Assembly: GCA_003512825.1 (NCBI GenBank)
Contig: DOOI01000180.1
Location: forward strand, 1-15,139
DNA: 15,139 nucleotides
Source: Paracoccaceae bacterium
Lineage (GTDB): Bacteria > Pseudomonadota > Alphaproteobacteria > Rhodobacterales > Rhodobacteraceae
Reading direction: 5' to 3'
The notes beneath the pieces are model-generated. The model was not told the origin of the DNA. It searched no databases and was given only the letters and a program-made list of their open reading frames with translations. Of the stretch, positions 1 through 6,773 are shown piece after piece. The translations under genes were made by a program, and so were the position numbers. Each line of letters opens with the position of its first letter. The first letter of the stretch is position 1.

Positions 1-30
1 CAAGAGCCGCAGGCGACAGCGTCAGCATGA
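1..30 (+). CDS. possible C-terminal tail of an upstream gene (cut by window edge)
   Basis: Reading frame 1 from the first base gives nine residues (QEPQATASA) and then TGA at 28-30. The stop merges into the left arm of a strong hairpin at 28-50, the usual arrangement where a gene ends in a terminator-like structure. Nine residues identify nothing, and the other two plus-strand frames are also open across this short stretch, so this is only a possibility. Confidence 0.25.
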   Translation, partial: QEPQATASA

Positions 31-50
31 GGGGGCTGCCTGCCCCCTCA
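28..50 (+). terminator. strong G/C hairpin, terminator-like
   Basis: TGAGGGGGC (28-36) and GCCCCCTCA (42-50) are perfectly complementary, giving a 9-bp stem with a 5-base loop (TGCCT). It is not followed directly by a T run. A six-T tract comes about 17 bases later (67-72), so it is not a textbook intrinsic terminator. It may end the gene upstream of azlC or belong to a dispersed intergenic repeat together with the next feature. Confidence 0.5.
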
Positions 51-86
51 AACTCCCCCGGGGATATTTTTTGCAAAGAGAAAGCC
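51..86. repeat. repeat-like intergenic motif next to the hairpin
   Basis: The stretch runs from a CCCCCGGGG block into GATATTTTTTGCAAAG (63-78) and a GAGAAAGC tail. From memory, a G/C hairpin followed by 'CCCCCGGGGATATTTTT…AAAGA' recurs between genes in Rhodobacteraceae genomes. Only this copy, plus a weak echo at 7775-7792, is visible here, so the repeat call is inference rather than proof. Confidence 0.35.
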
Positions 87-132
87 ATCAGCCCCTCTGG
101 CACTTCGACGAAAGGCACGGTAGCGACGCGCC

Positions 133-870
133 ATGCGTGCCTCTTTGACCTCCTATAGTGACCCAACCTTGCGTGCGGCGTTCTGGCGTGGCTGGTGGGC
201 CTGTGCGCCGTTTGTCGTGGCGGCCGTGCCATTCGGTGTGCTTTTTGGAGTAGTTGCGCGAGATGCCGGGCTCGATTTGATCGAGACGATGGCGATGTCG
301 GTCCTGGTCATTGCCGGCGCGTCGCAGTTCACCGCTCTTTCGCTTTTGCAAGAGAATGCCTCCGCCTTTTTAGCGCTTTTTGCCGCTTTGGCGGTCAATC
401 TGCGAATGGCGATGTATTCCGCAGCGCTCGTGCCGCATTTAGGCCATGCGCCGATCTGGCAGCGGGCGCTGATGGCATATCTCATGGTGGATCAGGCCTA
501 TGCCGTGGCGGGACGAGAGTTTGAAGACAACCCCGCCATGAGCAAGGGCGAGAAGGTGGCGTTTTATTTCGGAGCAATGCTGCTGATCTGCCCGCTTTGG
601 TATGGCGCGACACTGACTGGGGCTTTGATCGGAGAATCGATCCCGGCCACCTGGTCTCTCGATTTCGCTGCACCGGTTTGCTTTATCGCGCTGATTGCGC
701 CGATGCTGCGGAGCTTGCCACATATTTTGGCCGCCTTCACCTCTGTGGTGTTTGCGATGCTCTTTGCGCCCCTGCCCACGGGTGTGGGGCTGCTCCTGGC
801 GGCCTTTGTGGCCATGCTGGTCGGTGCCGAGACCGAGCGGCGCATCGCGCAGCGCAGGACACCGGCATGA
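133..870 (+). CDS. azlC: AzlC family branched-chain amino acid exporter, large subunit
   Basis: This 245-residue inner-membrane protein is the large subunit of the AzlCD exporter, which expels branched-chain amino acids (and analogues in some species). The near N-terminal segment 'PFVVAAVPFGVLFGVVARDAGL', then 'MSVLVIAGASQFTALSLL' and 'AVNLRMAMYSAAL', are hallmark AzlC segments. The rest is a run of hydrophobic helices, and the length is normal for the family. The ATG at 133 is the first start after an in-frame TAG. Its ribosome binding site is weak (only AAAGG well upstream). The stop overlaps the azlD start (ATGA at 867-870), so the two are translationally coupled. The exact substrate cannot be read from sequence. 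Confidence 0.9.
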   Translation: MRASLTSYSDPTLRAAFWRGWWACAPFVVAAVPFGVLFGVVARDAGLDLIETMAMSVLVIAGASQFTALSLLQENASAFLALFAALAVNLRMAMYSAALVPHLGHAPIWQRALMAYLMVDQAYAVAGREFEDNPAMSKGEKVAFYFGAMLLICPLWYGATLTGALIGESIPATWSLDFAAPVCFIALIAPMLRSLPHILAAFTSVVFAMLFAPLPTGVGLLLAAFVAMLVGAETERRIAQRRTPA

Positions 871-1190
871 CACTTGATCCTGTCAGCTTTTGGTCCCTCA
901 CCGCCGCACTCGGCATCGGCACCTTTTTGATCCGCTTTTCGTTCTTGGGCTTTCTCGGACGGCGCCAATTGCCTGATTGGGCGATGCGCCATCTGAAATA
1001 TGTGGGCGTCGCGGTGTTGCCCGCCATGGTGACACCGATGGTGCTTTGGCCCTCTGCCACAGGTGGCGAGGTAGACCCGGTTCGATTGATCGCAGCGGCG
1101 GCGGCGTTTATTGTCGGATTGCGGTTTTCAGTCATCGGCGCGATTGGGGCAGGCATGGGCACGCTTTGGCTATTGCAGGCCGTGCTCTAG
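867..1190 (+). CDS. azlD: AzlD family branched-chain amino acid exporter, small subunit
   Basis: This 107-residue, very hydrophobic protein starts MTLDPVSFWSLTAALGIGTFLIRFSFLGFLG and contains 'RHLKYVGVAVLPAMVTPMVLW', the typical AzlD segment, with three to four predicted membrane helices. AzlD proteins are normally about 100-110 residues and are encoded directly after azlC, as here with a 4-base ATGA overlap. It probably forms the export complex with AzlC. Only three bases separate its TAG from the stop of the convergent SDR gene, leaving no room for a terminator in between. Confidence 0.88.
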   Translation: MTLDPVSFWSLTAALGIGTFLIRFSFLGFLGRRQLPDWAMRHLKYVGVAVLPAMVTPMVLWPSATGGEVDPVRLIAAAAAFIVGLRFSVIGAIGAGMGTLWLLQAVL

Positions 1191-1193
1191 TCG

Positions 1194-1955
1194 TCAGAGG
1201 CTTGCCGTGATCCCGCCATCAACAAAGAGCGTGTGCCCGTTCACAAAGCTGGACGCATCTGACGCCAGAAAAACTGCCGCCCCGACCAGCTCTTCGACGC
1301 GCCCCCAGCGCCCTTGAGGTGTGCGCTTGGCCAGCCACTCCGAGAAGGCCGGGTCAGCCACAAGCGCGGCGTTTAGCGGCGTCTCGAAATACCCCGGCGC
1401 TATGGCATTGCAATTGAGACCATATTTTGCCCAATCAGTCGCCATGCCTTTGGTAAGATTGGCCACGGCCCCTTTGGTCGCCGTGTAGGGCGCTATGCCG
1501 GGCCGGGCGAGTGCGGTCTGTACCGACGCGATATTGAGGATCTTGCCACGCCCGCGCCCGATCATGTGCCGCGCCACAGCCTGCCCCACAAAAAACGCCG
1601 AATAGACGTTGGTTTTCATCAACCGATCAAAGGCCTCCTCGGGGAAATCCTCCAAAGGGCCGCGATGCTGCATGCCGGCGTTATTTACCAAGATGTCGAT
1701 GGCGCGCCCCTCGGTTTCCATCTGGTCCACCGCAGCCCGCACGCCTGCGCCATCGGTTACGTCAAACACGCTCGTCTCGACATTTGCGCCCTGCTCTCTC
1801 AAAGCCGCTGCTGCCGCTTCAAGTCGGCGCGCATCGCGCGCATTGAGCACGACAGTCGCCCCAGCGGCCGCCAGCCCTCGGGCCAAAGCATAGCCGATGC
1901 CCATCGAAGCCCCTGTGATCAACGCCCGCCGCCCCGTCAGATCGAAAAGTGTCAT
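1194..1955 (-). CDS. idnO: gluconate 5-dehydrogenase-like short-chain dehydrogenase
   Basis: This 253-residue classical SDR is predicted to interconvert 5-keto-gluconate and gluconate with NAD(P)H, acting on the product of an IdnD-type enzyme. It has the cofactor motif TGASMGIG (residues 14-21), NNAG (91-94) and the triad Ser144, Tyr157, Lys161. Segments such as 'NNAGMQHRGPLEDFPEEAFDRLM', 'IAPGYFETPLNAALV' and 'FVNGHTLFVDGGI' resemble E. coli IdnO-type proteins more than generic SDRs. An upstream in-frame ATG at 2042 would run through the operator palindrome and add 29 unconserved residues. ATG 1955 has a good ribosome site (AAAGGGAG) and begins the family's usual 'LFDLTGRRALITG'. It is divergent from the idnD-like gene and likely shares its operator. 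The exact hexonate stereoisomer is uncertain. Confidence 0.8.
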   Translation of the reverse strand: MTLFDLTGRRALITGASMGIGYALARGLAAAGATVVLNARDARRLEAAAAALREQGANVETSVFDVTDGAGVRAAVDQMETEGRAIDILVNNAGMQHRGPLEDFPEEAFDRLMKTNVYSAFFVGQAVARHMIGRGRGKILNIASVQTALARPGIAPYTATKGAVANLTKGMATDWAKYGLNCNAIAPGYFETPLNAALVADPAFSEWLAKRTPQGRWGRVEELVGAAVFLASDASSFVNGHTLFVDGGITASL

Positions 1956-1976
1956 CGCTCTCCCTTTCAGCTGCGG

Positions 1977-2006
1977 TTGACAATCCCGCAGCCCTCGCCC
2001 CATTCT
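1977..2006 (+). promoter_or_regulatory. predicted sigma-70 promoter for the sugar-acid operon
   Basis: A perfect TTGACA lies at 1977-1982, and an 18-base spacer leads to CATTCT (2001-2006), which keeps the second-position A and last T of a -10 box. Transcription would begin near 2012-2014, at the left edge of the palindrome at 2011-2030, so a protein bound there should block initiation or early elongation. The -10 is weak, which suits a regulated promoter. No convincing minus-strand promoter for the SDR gene was resolved. Confidence 0.5.
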
Positions 2007-2010
2007 CTTT

Positions 2011-2030
2011 GGAAATGGTATACCATTTCC
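2011..2030. promoter_or_regulatory. 20-bp perfect palindrome, probable GntR (FCD/UxuR-type) operator
   Basis: GGAAATGGTATACCATTTCC reads the same on both strands over all 20 bases. Its core ATGGTATACCAT is very close to the TTGGTATACCAA operators of the hexuronate regulators UxuR/ExuR and related GntR-FCD proteins in proteobacteria. It lies between divergent genes, ending 42 bases before the idnD-like start and 56 bases from the idnO-like start. This is ideal for one repressor controlling both directions. No regulator gene is in the window, so the binding protein must be encoded elsewhere. Confidence 0.8.
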
Positions 2031-2072
2031 GCCGGGGTGCAACCCGGCTGCATCGGGGAGGATGGTGAGGCG

Positions 2073-3110
2073 ATGAAAGCACTCTATGCCTATGGCGCGA
2101 AAGACCTGCGGCTCGAAGACTGCAATGCGCCAGAGCCTGGGAAGGGCGAAGTGTCAATCGCCCTACTTCGTGGCGGGATTTGCGGCTCGGACCTGCACTA
2201 TTTCAATCATGGGGGCTTTGGCACTGTGCGCCTCAAGCAACCAATGATCCTTGGCCATGAGGTGTCAGGCCGCGTCACGGCTCTGGGCGCAGGCGTTGTT
2301 GATCTGGCCATTGGCGATCTTGTTGCGGTCTCGCCCTCCCGCCCTTGCGGTGACTGCGGCGAATGCCTGCGCGGATTGCCCAATCACTGCCTCAACATGC
2401 GGTTCTACGGCTCTGCAATGCCCTTCCCCCATATTCAGGGCGCGTTTCGCGAAGCGCTTATTGCCGATGCCCGCCAATGCGTGCTGGCCAATGGCCTCAC
2501 CGCCTCTGAGGCGGCAATGGCCGAACCACTCGCCGTCTGCCTTCATGCTGTGCGCCAAGCGGGCGGATTGACCGGAACGCGCGTGCTTGTCACAGGCTGC
2601 GGGCCGATTGGCGTTCTGACGATATGCGCGGCCCGCCGTGCTGGCGCCGCCGAGATCATCGCCACCGATATTTCCGACCGTGCCTTGGACTATGCCCGAA
2701 GCGCCGGGGCCGATGTCACCGTCAACACCGCAAACACTCCAGACGCGCTGGCGCCCTATCAACGCGCCAAAGGCTGCGTTGATGTGCTCTTTGAATGCTC
2801 TGGTGCCGAACCTGCCCTGCGCGCGGCGATCCCGGCGCTGCGCCCACGGGGACAGATCGTGCAACTGGGCCTTTCTGGCGATATGACACTCCCGATGATG
2901 GCCATCACCGCCAAGGAACTCCGCCTTACAGGCTCCTTCCGCTTCCACGAGGAATTTGCCACCGCCGTGACCTTGATGCTCAAAGGCCTGATCGACGTGA
3001 AACCACTGCTCACCCATACGTTCCCGCTGGCGGATTACGCCGCGGCCTTCGCCACCGCCGCCGACCGCGCGCAATCGATGAAGGTGCATCTGACCTTCGC
3101 TGACGCATGA
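2073..3110 (+). CDS. idnD: L-idonate 5-dehydrogenase-like zinc alcohol dehydrogenase
   Basis: This 345-residue medium-chain dehydrogenase is predicted to oxidise a sugar acid at C5 (L-idonate to 5-keto-D-gluconate) with NAD(P)+ in the cytosol. Catalytic zinc ligands are Cys37 (GGICGSDLHYF), His62 and Glu63 (GHE). Structural zinc ligands are Cys92, Cys95, Cys98 and Cys106. The Rossmann motif GCGPIG is at residues 175-180. 'ICGSDLHYFNHGGFG' with the early 'LRLEDC' is typical of IdnD. An open frame extends upstream to 1566, but that part is antisense to the SDR gene. ATG 2073 follows GTGAGG and begins the family's usual N-terminus. It is first in the operon, and its stop overlaps the lysE-like start (ATGA). 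Sorbitol or another polyol/hexonate is an alternative substrate. Confidence 0.82.
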   Translation: MKALYAYGAKDLRLEDCNAPEPGKGEVSIALLRGGICGSDLHYFNHGGFGTVRLKQPMILGHEVSGRVTALGAGVVDLAIGDLVAVSPSRPCGDCGECLRGLPNHCLNMRFYGSAMPFPHIQGAFREALIADARQCVLANGLTASEAAMAEPLAVCLHAVRQAGGLTGTRVLVTGCGPIGVLTICAARRAGAAEIIATDISDRALDYARSAGADVTVNTANTPDALAPYQRAKGCVDVLFECSGAEPALRAAIPALRPRGQIVQLGLSGDMTLPMMAITAKELRLTGSFRFHEEFATAVTLMLKGLIDVKPLLTHTFPLADYAAAFATAADRAQSMKVHLTFADA

Positions 3111-3724
3111 CCCCAGAGATTATCACAGGGGGCCTCACCTTTGCCGCCGCGGTCGTGCTCTTGATCATCACGCCGGGGCCAGGGGTGCTTTCGACGGCTG
3201 GCGTTGGCTCGGCCTTTGGCTTTCGGGCGGGGCTGCGCTATGTGGCGGGTCTCTTTATCGGCACAAATCTTGTGACCTTTGCCGTCATCTCGGGATTGGC
3301 GGCCATCGTGCTGTCCCTGCCTTGGCTGCGGTACGTGCTCATGGCGGCCTCCACAGGCTACCTGCTTTTTCTGGCGTCAAAAATCGCCTTTGCCGGCGCC
3401 CGCATTGCCTTCATCGAAACGCAAAACGCGCCGGGCCTGCGCGCCGGTGTCTTTCTGCAAATGGTCAATCCCAAGGCCTATGCGGTCAATTCGGCGCTGA
3501 TCACCGGGTTTCCCTTCTGGGCTGGAAATCTTGCCGGGGAAACTGCGCTCAAGCTGTTGATCATGAACGCAATCTGGATTCCCATTCACTTGGGCTGGCT
3601 CTGGGCGGGCGTCGCGCTGCGCCGCCTCAACCTCGCCCCGCGCACCCAGCGCCGCATCAATATCGTGATGGCCTGTGCCCTTCTCGGCGTCGTCGCCCTT
3701 TCGGTCTGGAGTGCTTTGGCGTGA
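3107..3724 (+). CDS. LysE/RhtB family exporter
   Basis: This 205-residue inner-membrane protein has the LysE-family pattern: an N-terminal helix ending in ITPGPGVL, the glycine-rich 'GFRAGLRYVAGLFIGTNL', and the internal 'FLQMVNPKAYAVNSALI' helix, with about six membrane segments overall. The family usually exports amino acids such as lysine, threonine, homoserine or arginine. Here it starts within the stop of the idnD-like gene (ATGA overlap), placing it in a sugar-acid catabolic operon. It may relieve accumulation of an acid intermediate or an amino acid. The substrate is not predictable, and an 88-base gap separates it from the next gene. Confidence 0.85.
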   Translation: MTPEIITGGLTFAAAVVLLIITPGPGVLSTAGVGSAFGFRAGLRYVAGLFIGTNLVTFAVISGLAAIVLSLPWLRYVLMAASTGYLLFLASKIAFAGARIAFIETQNAPGLRAGVFLQMVNPKAYAVNSALITGFPFWAGNLAGETALKLLIMNAIWIPIHLGWLWAGVALRRLNLAPRTQRRINIVMACALLGVVALSVWSALA

Positions 3725-3812
3725 CACACACCGCCCCGATACACCCTCGCCGCGCCAAACGCGCTTCAGCATCTTGGCTGCTCCCCTATATCTGCAACAG
3801 ACGGGTCGACGA

Positions 3813-4727
3813 ATGATGAAATCTCCCTCTGGTGTCTGGCCCGTAGCCCCGACCCCATTTCATGACGATGGCAGCCTTGATCTCGACGGGATGAAACGCG
3901 CACTCGATTGCATGGTGGATCAAGGGGTTGATGGCATCTGCATCCTTGCCAATTTCTCCGAGCAATTCCTGATCTCAGACGCCGAACGCGCCATTCTGAC
4001 CCGCCTTTGCCTTGAACATATCGCAGGCCGCGTGCCCGTCATCGTCACGATTTCACATTTCGCCACCCCTCTTGTGGTCGCGCGCGCCCATGAAGCAAAG
4101 GCATTGGGGGCCTCCGCCGTCATGATGATGCCGCCCTATCACGGCGCACTCCTCAAAGGCACGCCAGAGCAAACCTTTGAACAATTCCGCGCCGTTGGGG
4201 CCGTCGGCATTCCAATCATGCTGCAAGACGCGCCGCTCTCGGGCGTCGATCTGCCCGTGGCGCTTCTGGCGCGGATGGCGCGCGAGATCGAGATGCTGAC
4301 GCTTTTCAAAATCGAATGTGCGGGCACCGCATCCAAACTTCGCGCATTGCTGGCCGAAGCAGGCACGGCCATCGAAGGGCCTTTTGACGGAGAAGAAGGC
4401 ATTTCGCTTCTGGCCGATCTCGACGCAGGCGCACGCGGCTGCATGACCTCTGCGATGATCCCCGACCTTATCGGCCCTGTGGTGCGGCACTGGCTCGCAG
4501 GCGCACAGGACAAAGCTGCAGCGGGCTATGCCCGGATCTTGCCCGCCATCAACCACGAAAACCGCCAATGCGGCTTTCGCGCCGCCAAGGTTGCCATGGT
4601 TGCGGGCGGCGTGTTCCACTCCGCCTACTGCCGCCATCCCATCGCTCCCCTGCCCGCCCCCACAGCAACAATGCTGCTCAACCTCTTGGCCCCGCTCGAC
4701 CCCGTCGTGCTGAAATGGGGGAAGTGA
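3813..4727 (+). CDS. DHDPS-superfamily 2-keto-3-deoxy-L-arabonate dehydratase-like protein
   Basis: This 304-residue (beta/alpha)8 class I lyase/dehydratase is predicted to convert L-2-keto-3-deoxyarabonate to 2-oxoglutarate semialdehyde through a Schiff base on Lys166 (LTLFKIE). It departs from DapA and KDG aldolase. The GTTGE loop is replaced by ANFSEQF (46-52), and the YNVPxRTG segment carrying the DapA catalytic tyrosine is replaced by 'MLQDAPLSG' (136-144). With 'MPPYHGA' and 'GPFDGEE', these are features I associate with L-KDA dehydratases. Two adjacent ATGs (3813, 3816) are possible starts. The ribosome site is weak (ACGGG), and a frame opening at 3675 is rejected because it overlaps lysE and adds unconserved residues. 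The next gene follows after one base. Another keto-deoxy-acid dehydratase or aldolase activity is possible. Confidence 0.78.
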   Translation: MMKSPSGVWPVAPTPFHDDGSLDLDGMKRALDCMVDQGVDGICILANFSEQFLISDAERAILTRLCLEHIAGRVPVIVTISHFATPLVVARAHEAKALGASAVMMMPPYHGALLKGTPEQTFEQFRAVGAVGIPIMLQDAPLSGVDLPVALLARMAREIEMLTLFKIECAGTASKLRALLAEAGTAIEGPFDGEEGISLLADLDAGARGCMTSAMIPDLIGPVVRHWLAGAQDKAAAGYARILPAINHENRQCGFRAAKVAMVAGGVFHSAYCRHPIAPLPAPTATMLLNLLAPLDPVVLKWGK

Positions 4728-4728
4728 A

Positions 4729-5862
4729 ATGAACCCGACCGCATTTTCCGCCGGCACTTTCATTGGCCGCCTCTGGCGTCCCGGCATCGGCCCAGCCGTC
4801 GTTACACTCCGCGCAGGTCATCTCCATGATGTCACCTGCCCCGCCGTGCCGACGCTCTCGGCCTTGCTGGAGCTGCACGATCCCGTTGGCTGGCTCCGAG
4901 AAACCCCCGGCGAAGCAGTCTGCGCCCTTGCAGATCTCTCGCCGACGGACGACCCCGAAGCCCTCCGCCTGCTCGCCCCCGCCGATCTGCAAGCCATCAA
5001 AGCCGCAGGCGTGACGTTTGCCCGCTCCATGCTCGAGCGGGTTATCGAGGAACGCGCCGGAGGCGACCTCACCCGCGCCGAAGAAATCCGCACCAAAGTT
5101 CAAGCCATGATCGGCGACAGCCTGCGCGGTCTGGTCCCCGGATCAGAAAAGGCCATGCAAGTCAAAGCTTTGCTGCAAGCCGAAGGCATGTGGTCGCAAT
5201 ATCTGGAAGTCGGCATTGGCCCCGACGCCGAAGTGTTTTCCAAATGCCAACCCATGGCCGCTGTTGGCTGGGGCGCCACGGTTGGCCTGCATCCCATCAG
5301 CCAATGGAACAACCCCGAACCAGAGATCGTCCTCGCCGTCTCGTCCAAAGGCCATATTCTCGGGGCGACCTTGGGCAATGACGTCAACCTGCGGGACGTA
5401 GAAGGCCGCTCGGCGCTCCTACTGTCCAAAGCCAAAGACAATAATGCCAGTTGCGCCATCGGCCCGTTCATCCGCCTCTTTGATGAAACCTATTCCCTCG
5501 ACACCGCCCGCGCCGCCGAACTCACCCTTACAGTCACGGGCACCGATGGCTTCACCCTCACGGGCCGCTCGTCGATGCAGGAAATCTCGCGCGATCCGGC
5601 TGATATCGTCAAACAGACCATTGGTCGCCACCACCAATATCCCGACGGCTTCTTGCTGTTTCTCGGCACGCTCTTTGCCCCAACCGAAGACCGCGACGCC
5701 CCGGGCCAAGGCTTCACCCACCATCTCGGCGATCACGTGACCATCGCCGAGCCCCACTTGGGCGCTTTGGAAAACACGGTGCGCCTGTCCACCGAAGCCC
5801 CGGAATGGACCTTTGGCACAGGGGCCTTGATGCGAAACCTTGCCGCCCGAGGCCTCTTGTGA
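4729..5862 (+). CDS. FAH-family 2-keto-3-deoxy-D-xylonate/pentonate dehydratase-like protein
   Basis: This 377-residue fumarylacetoacetate hydrolase-fold protein resembles Caulobacter XylX-type 2-keto-3-deoxy-D-xylonate dehydratases. These remove water to give 2-oxoglutarate semialdehyde using a divalent metal. Supporting segments are 'LLAPADLQAIKAAGVTFARSMLERVIEERA' (81-110), 'WNNPEPEIVL' with acidic Glu197/Glu199, 'LGNDVNLRDVEGRSALLLSKAKDNNAS' containing Asp218, Lys234 and Lys236, and C-terminal 'HQYPDGFLLFLGTLFAP' and 'GTGALMRNLAARGLL'. The length is normal for the group. It follows the DHDPS-type gene after one base with a GGGGGAAG ribosome site, and its stop overlaps the GTG start of the kinase. 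The XylX match is from memory, and the precise stereoisomer used is uncertain. Confidence 0.8.
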   Translation: MNPTAFSAGTFIGRLWRPGIGPAVVTLRAGHLHDVTCPAVPTLSALLELHDPVGWLRETPGEAVCALADLSPTDDPEALRLLAPADLQAIKAAGVTFARSMLERVIEERAGGDLTRAEEIRTKVQAMIGDSLRGLVPGSEKAMQVKALLQAEGMWSQYLEVGIGPDAEVFSKCQPMAAVGWGATVGLHPISQWNNPEPEIVLAVSSKGHILGATLGNDVNLRDVEGRSALLLSKAKDNNASCAIGPFIRLFDETYSLDTARAAELTLTVTGTDGFTLTGRSSMQEISRDPADIVKQTIGRHHQYPDGFLLFLGTLFAPTEDRDAPGQGFTHHLGDHVTIAEPHLGALENTVRLSTEAPEWTFGTGALMRNLAARGLL

Positions 5863-6773
5863 GCCGCTTCCTCGCCCTTGGCGAATGTATGGTCGAGCTC
5901 TCGGACGCAGGCGATGGCCTCTATCGGCGCGGCTTTGCTGGCGATACCTTCAATGCCGCATGGTATGCCCGCCAATTGCTGCCGAAACACTGGAACGTCG
6001 GATTTGGCTCGGTGATCGGCTCCGATGCCGCCTCCGATGAAATGGCCGCCTTCATAGAGGCCCAAGGCATCGACACCACCGCTCTGCGCCGCCACCCAAG
6101 CCGCACCGTCGGTCTCTATATGATTTCTCTGAACGCAGGCGAACGCAGCTTTTCTTACTGGCGCAGCCAATCAGCCGCCAAAACCCTTGCCGATGATCCA
6201 GCATGGCTTGAGGCAATCGTAAAAGACCACCATACGCTGCACTTTTCGGCCATCACCCTTGCCATCTTGCCGCCCGCAGGGCGCGAGACCCTTTGCGCTG
6301 TCCTCACCTGCGCCCGCGACGCCGGCGCCACCGTTGCCTTCGATACCAACCTGCGCCCCCGACTCTGGGAAAGCACCGACGCAATGCGCGCAGGCGTCAC
6401 ACTGGGCGCGCGCGCCGCATCCATCGTGCTCCCCTCCTTCGACGAAGACGCGCCGCTCTTTGGCGACACCTCCCCCGAGATCACCCGCGACCGCTACGCC
6501 AACTTGGGCGCGCAGATCGTCGCCGTCAAACAAGGCGCAGGCGCCGTGCACTTGTGGGATGGGAAAAGCAGCGATAAACATACGCCTCCGAATGTTCTAA
6601 ATCCTGTCGACACCACAGCAGCTGGCGACAGCTTCGCCGGGGCGTTTCTGGCTGGGCTGGCCATGAACCAAACCGCAACAGAGGCCGCGCGCAGAGCAAT
6701 CCACCTCGCCTCCAACGTCATTCAATTTCGCGGCGCGCTGGTGCCTGCCGCCCTTTCGGGAGTTTCCAGATGA
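5859..6773 (+). CDS. kdgK: PfkB-family 2-keto-3-deoxygluconate kinase-like sugar-acid kinase
   Basis: This 304-residue ribokinase-fold enzyme is predicted to phosphorylate 2-keto-3-deoxygluconate (or a close keto-deoxy acid) to the 6-phosphate with ATP. N-terminal 'LGECMVELSD…YRRGFAGDTFNAAWYAR' is the KDG-kinase form of the substrate-binding region, and DTTAAGDSFAGAF (251-263) is PfkB signature 2 with catalytic Asp257. The frame opens at 5805 inside the FAH gene. I choose GTG 5859, which overlaps the preceding stop (GTGA) and begins directly before the conserved 'FLALGECMVEL'. It ends in an ATGA overlap with the next gene. The expected downstream KDPG aldolase is absent from the window. Confidence 0.82.
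   Translation: MSRFLALGECMVELSDAGDGLYRRGFAGDTFNAAWYARQLLPKHWNVGFGSVIGSDAASDEMAAFIEAQGIDTTALRRHPSRTVGLYMISLNAGERSFSYWRSQSAAKTLADDPAWLEAIVKDHHTLHFSAITLAILPPAGRETLCAVLTCARDAGATVAFDTNLRPRLWESTDAMRAGVTLGARAASIVLPSFDEDAPLFGDTSPEITRDRYANLGAQIVAVKQGAGAVHLWDGKSSDKHTPPNVLNPVDTTAAGDSFAGAFLAGLAMNQTATEAARRAIHLASNVIQFRGALVPAALSGVSR

Noticed and set aside
1566..2072. 169-residue N-terminal extension of the idnD-like frame
   Set aside because: It reads through the antisense of the SDR gene and across the operator and promoter. The conserved family N-terminus begins at ATG 2073.
2265..3089. 274-residue minus-strand open frame opposite the idnD-like gene
   Set aside because: It is fully antisense to a gene with intact zinc and Rossmann motifs, its composition is Gly/His/Arg-rich, and it has no recognisable domain; it is a typical shadow in GC-rich DNA.
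3725..3812. Possible second promoter before the DHDPS-type gene
   Set aside because: TATATC at 3787-3792 has no acceptable -35 at 16-18 bases (CTTCAG or TTCAGC only), so it is not reported as a feature.
4053..4787. 244-residue minus-strand open frame opposite the DHDPS-type gene
   Set aside because: Cys/Gly/His-rich low-quality translation without motifs, antisense to a well-supported enzyme.
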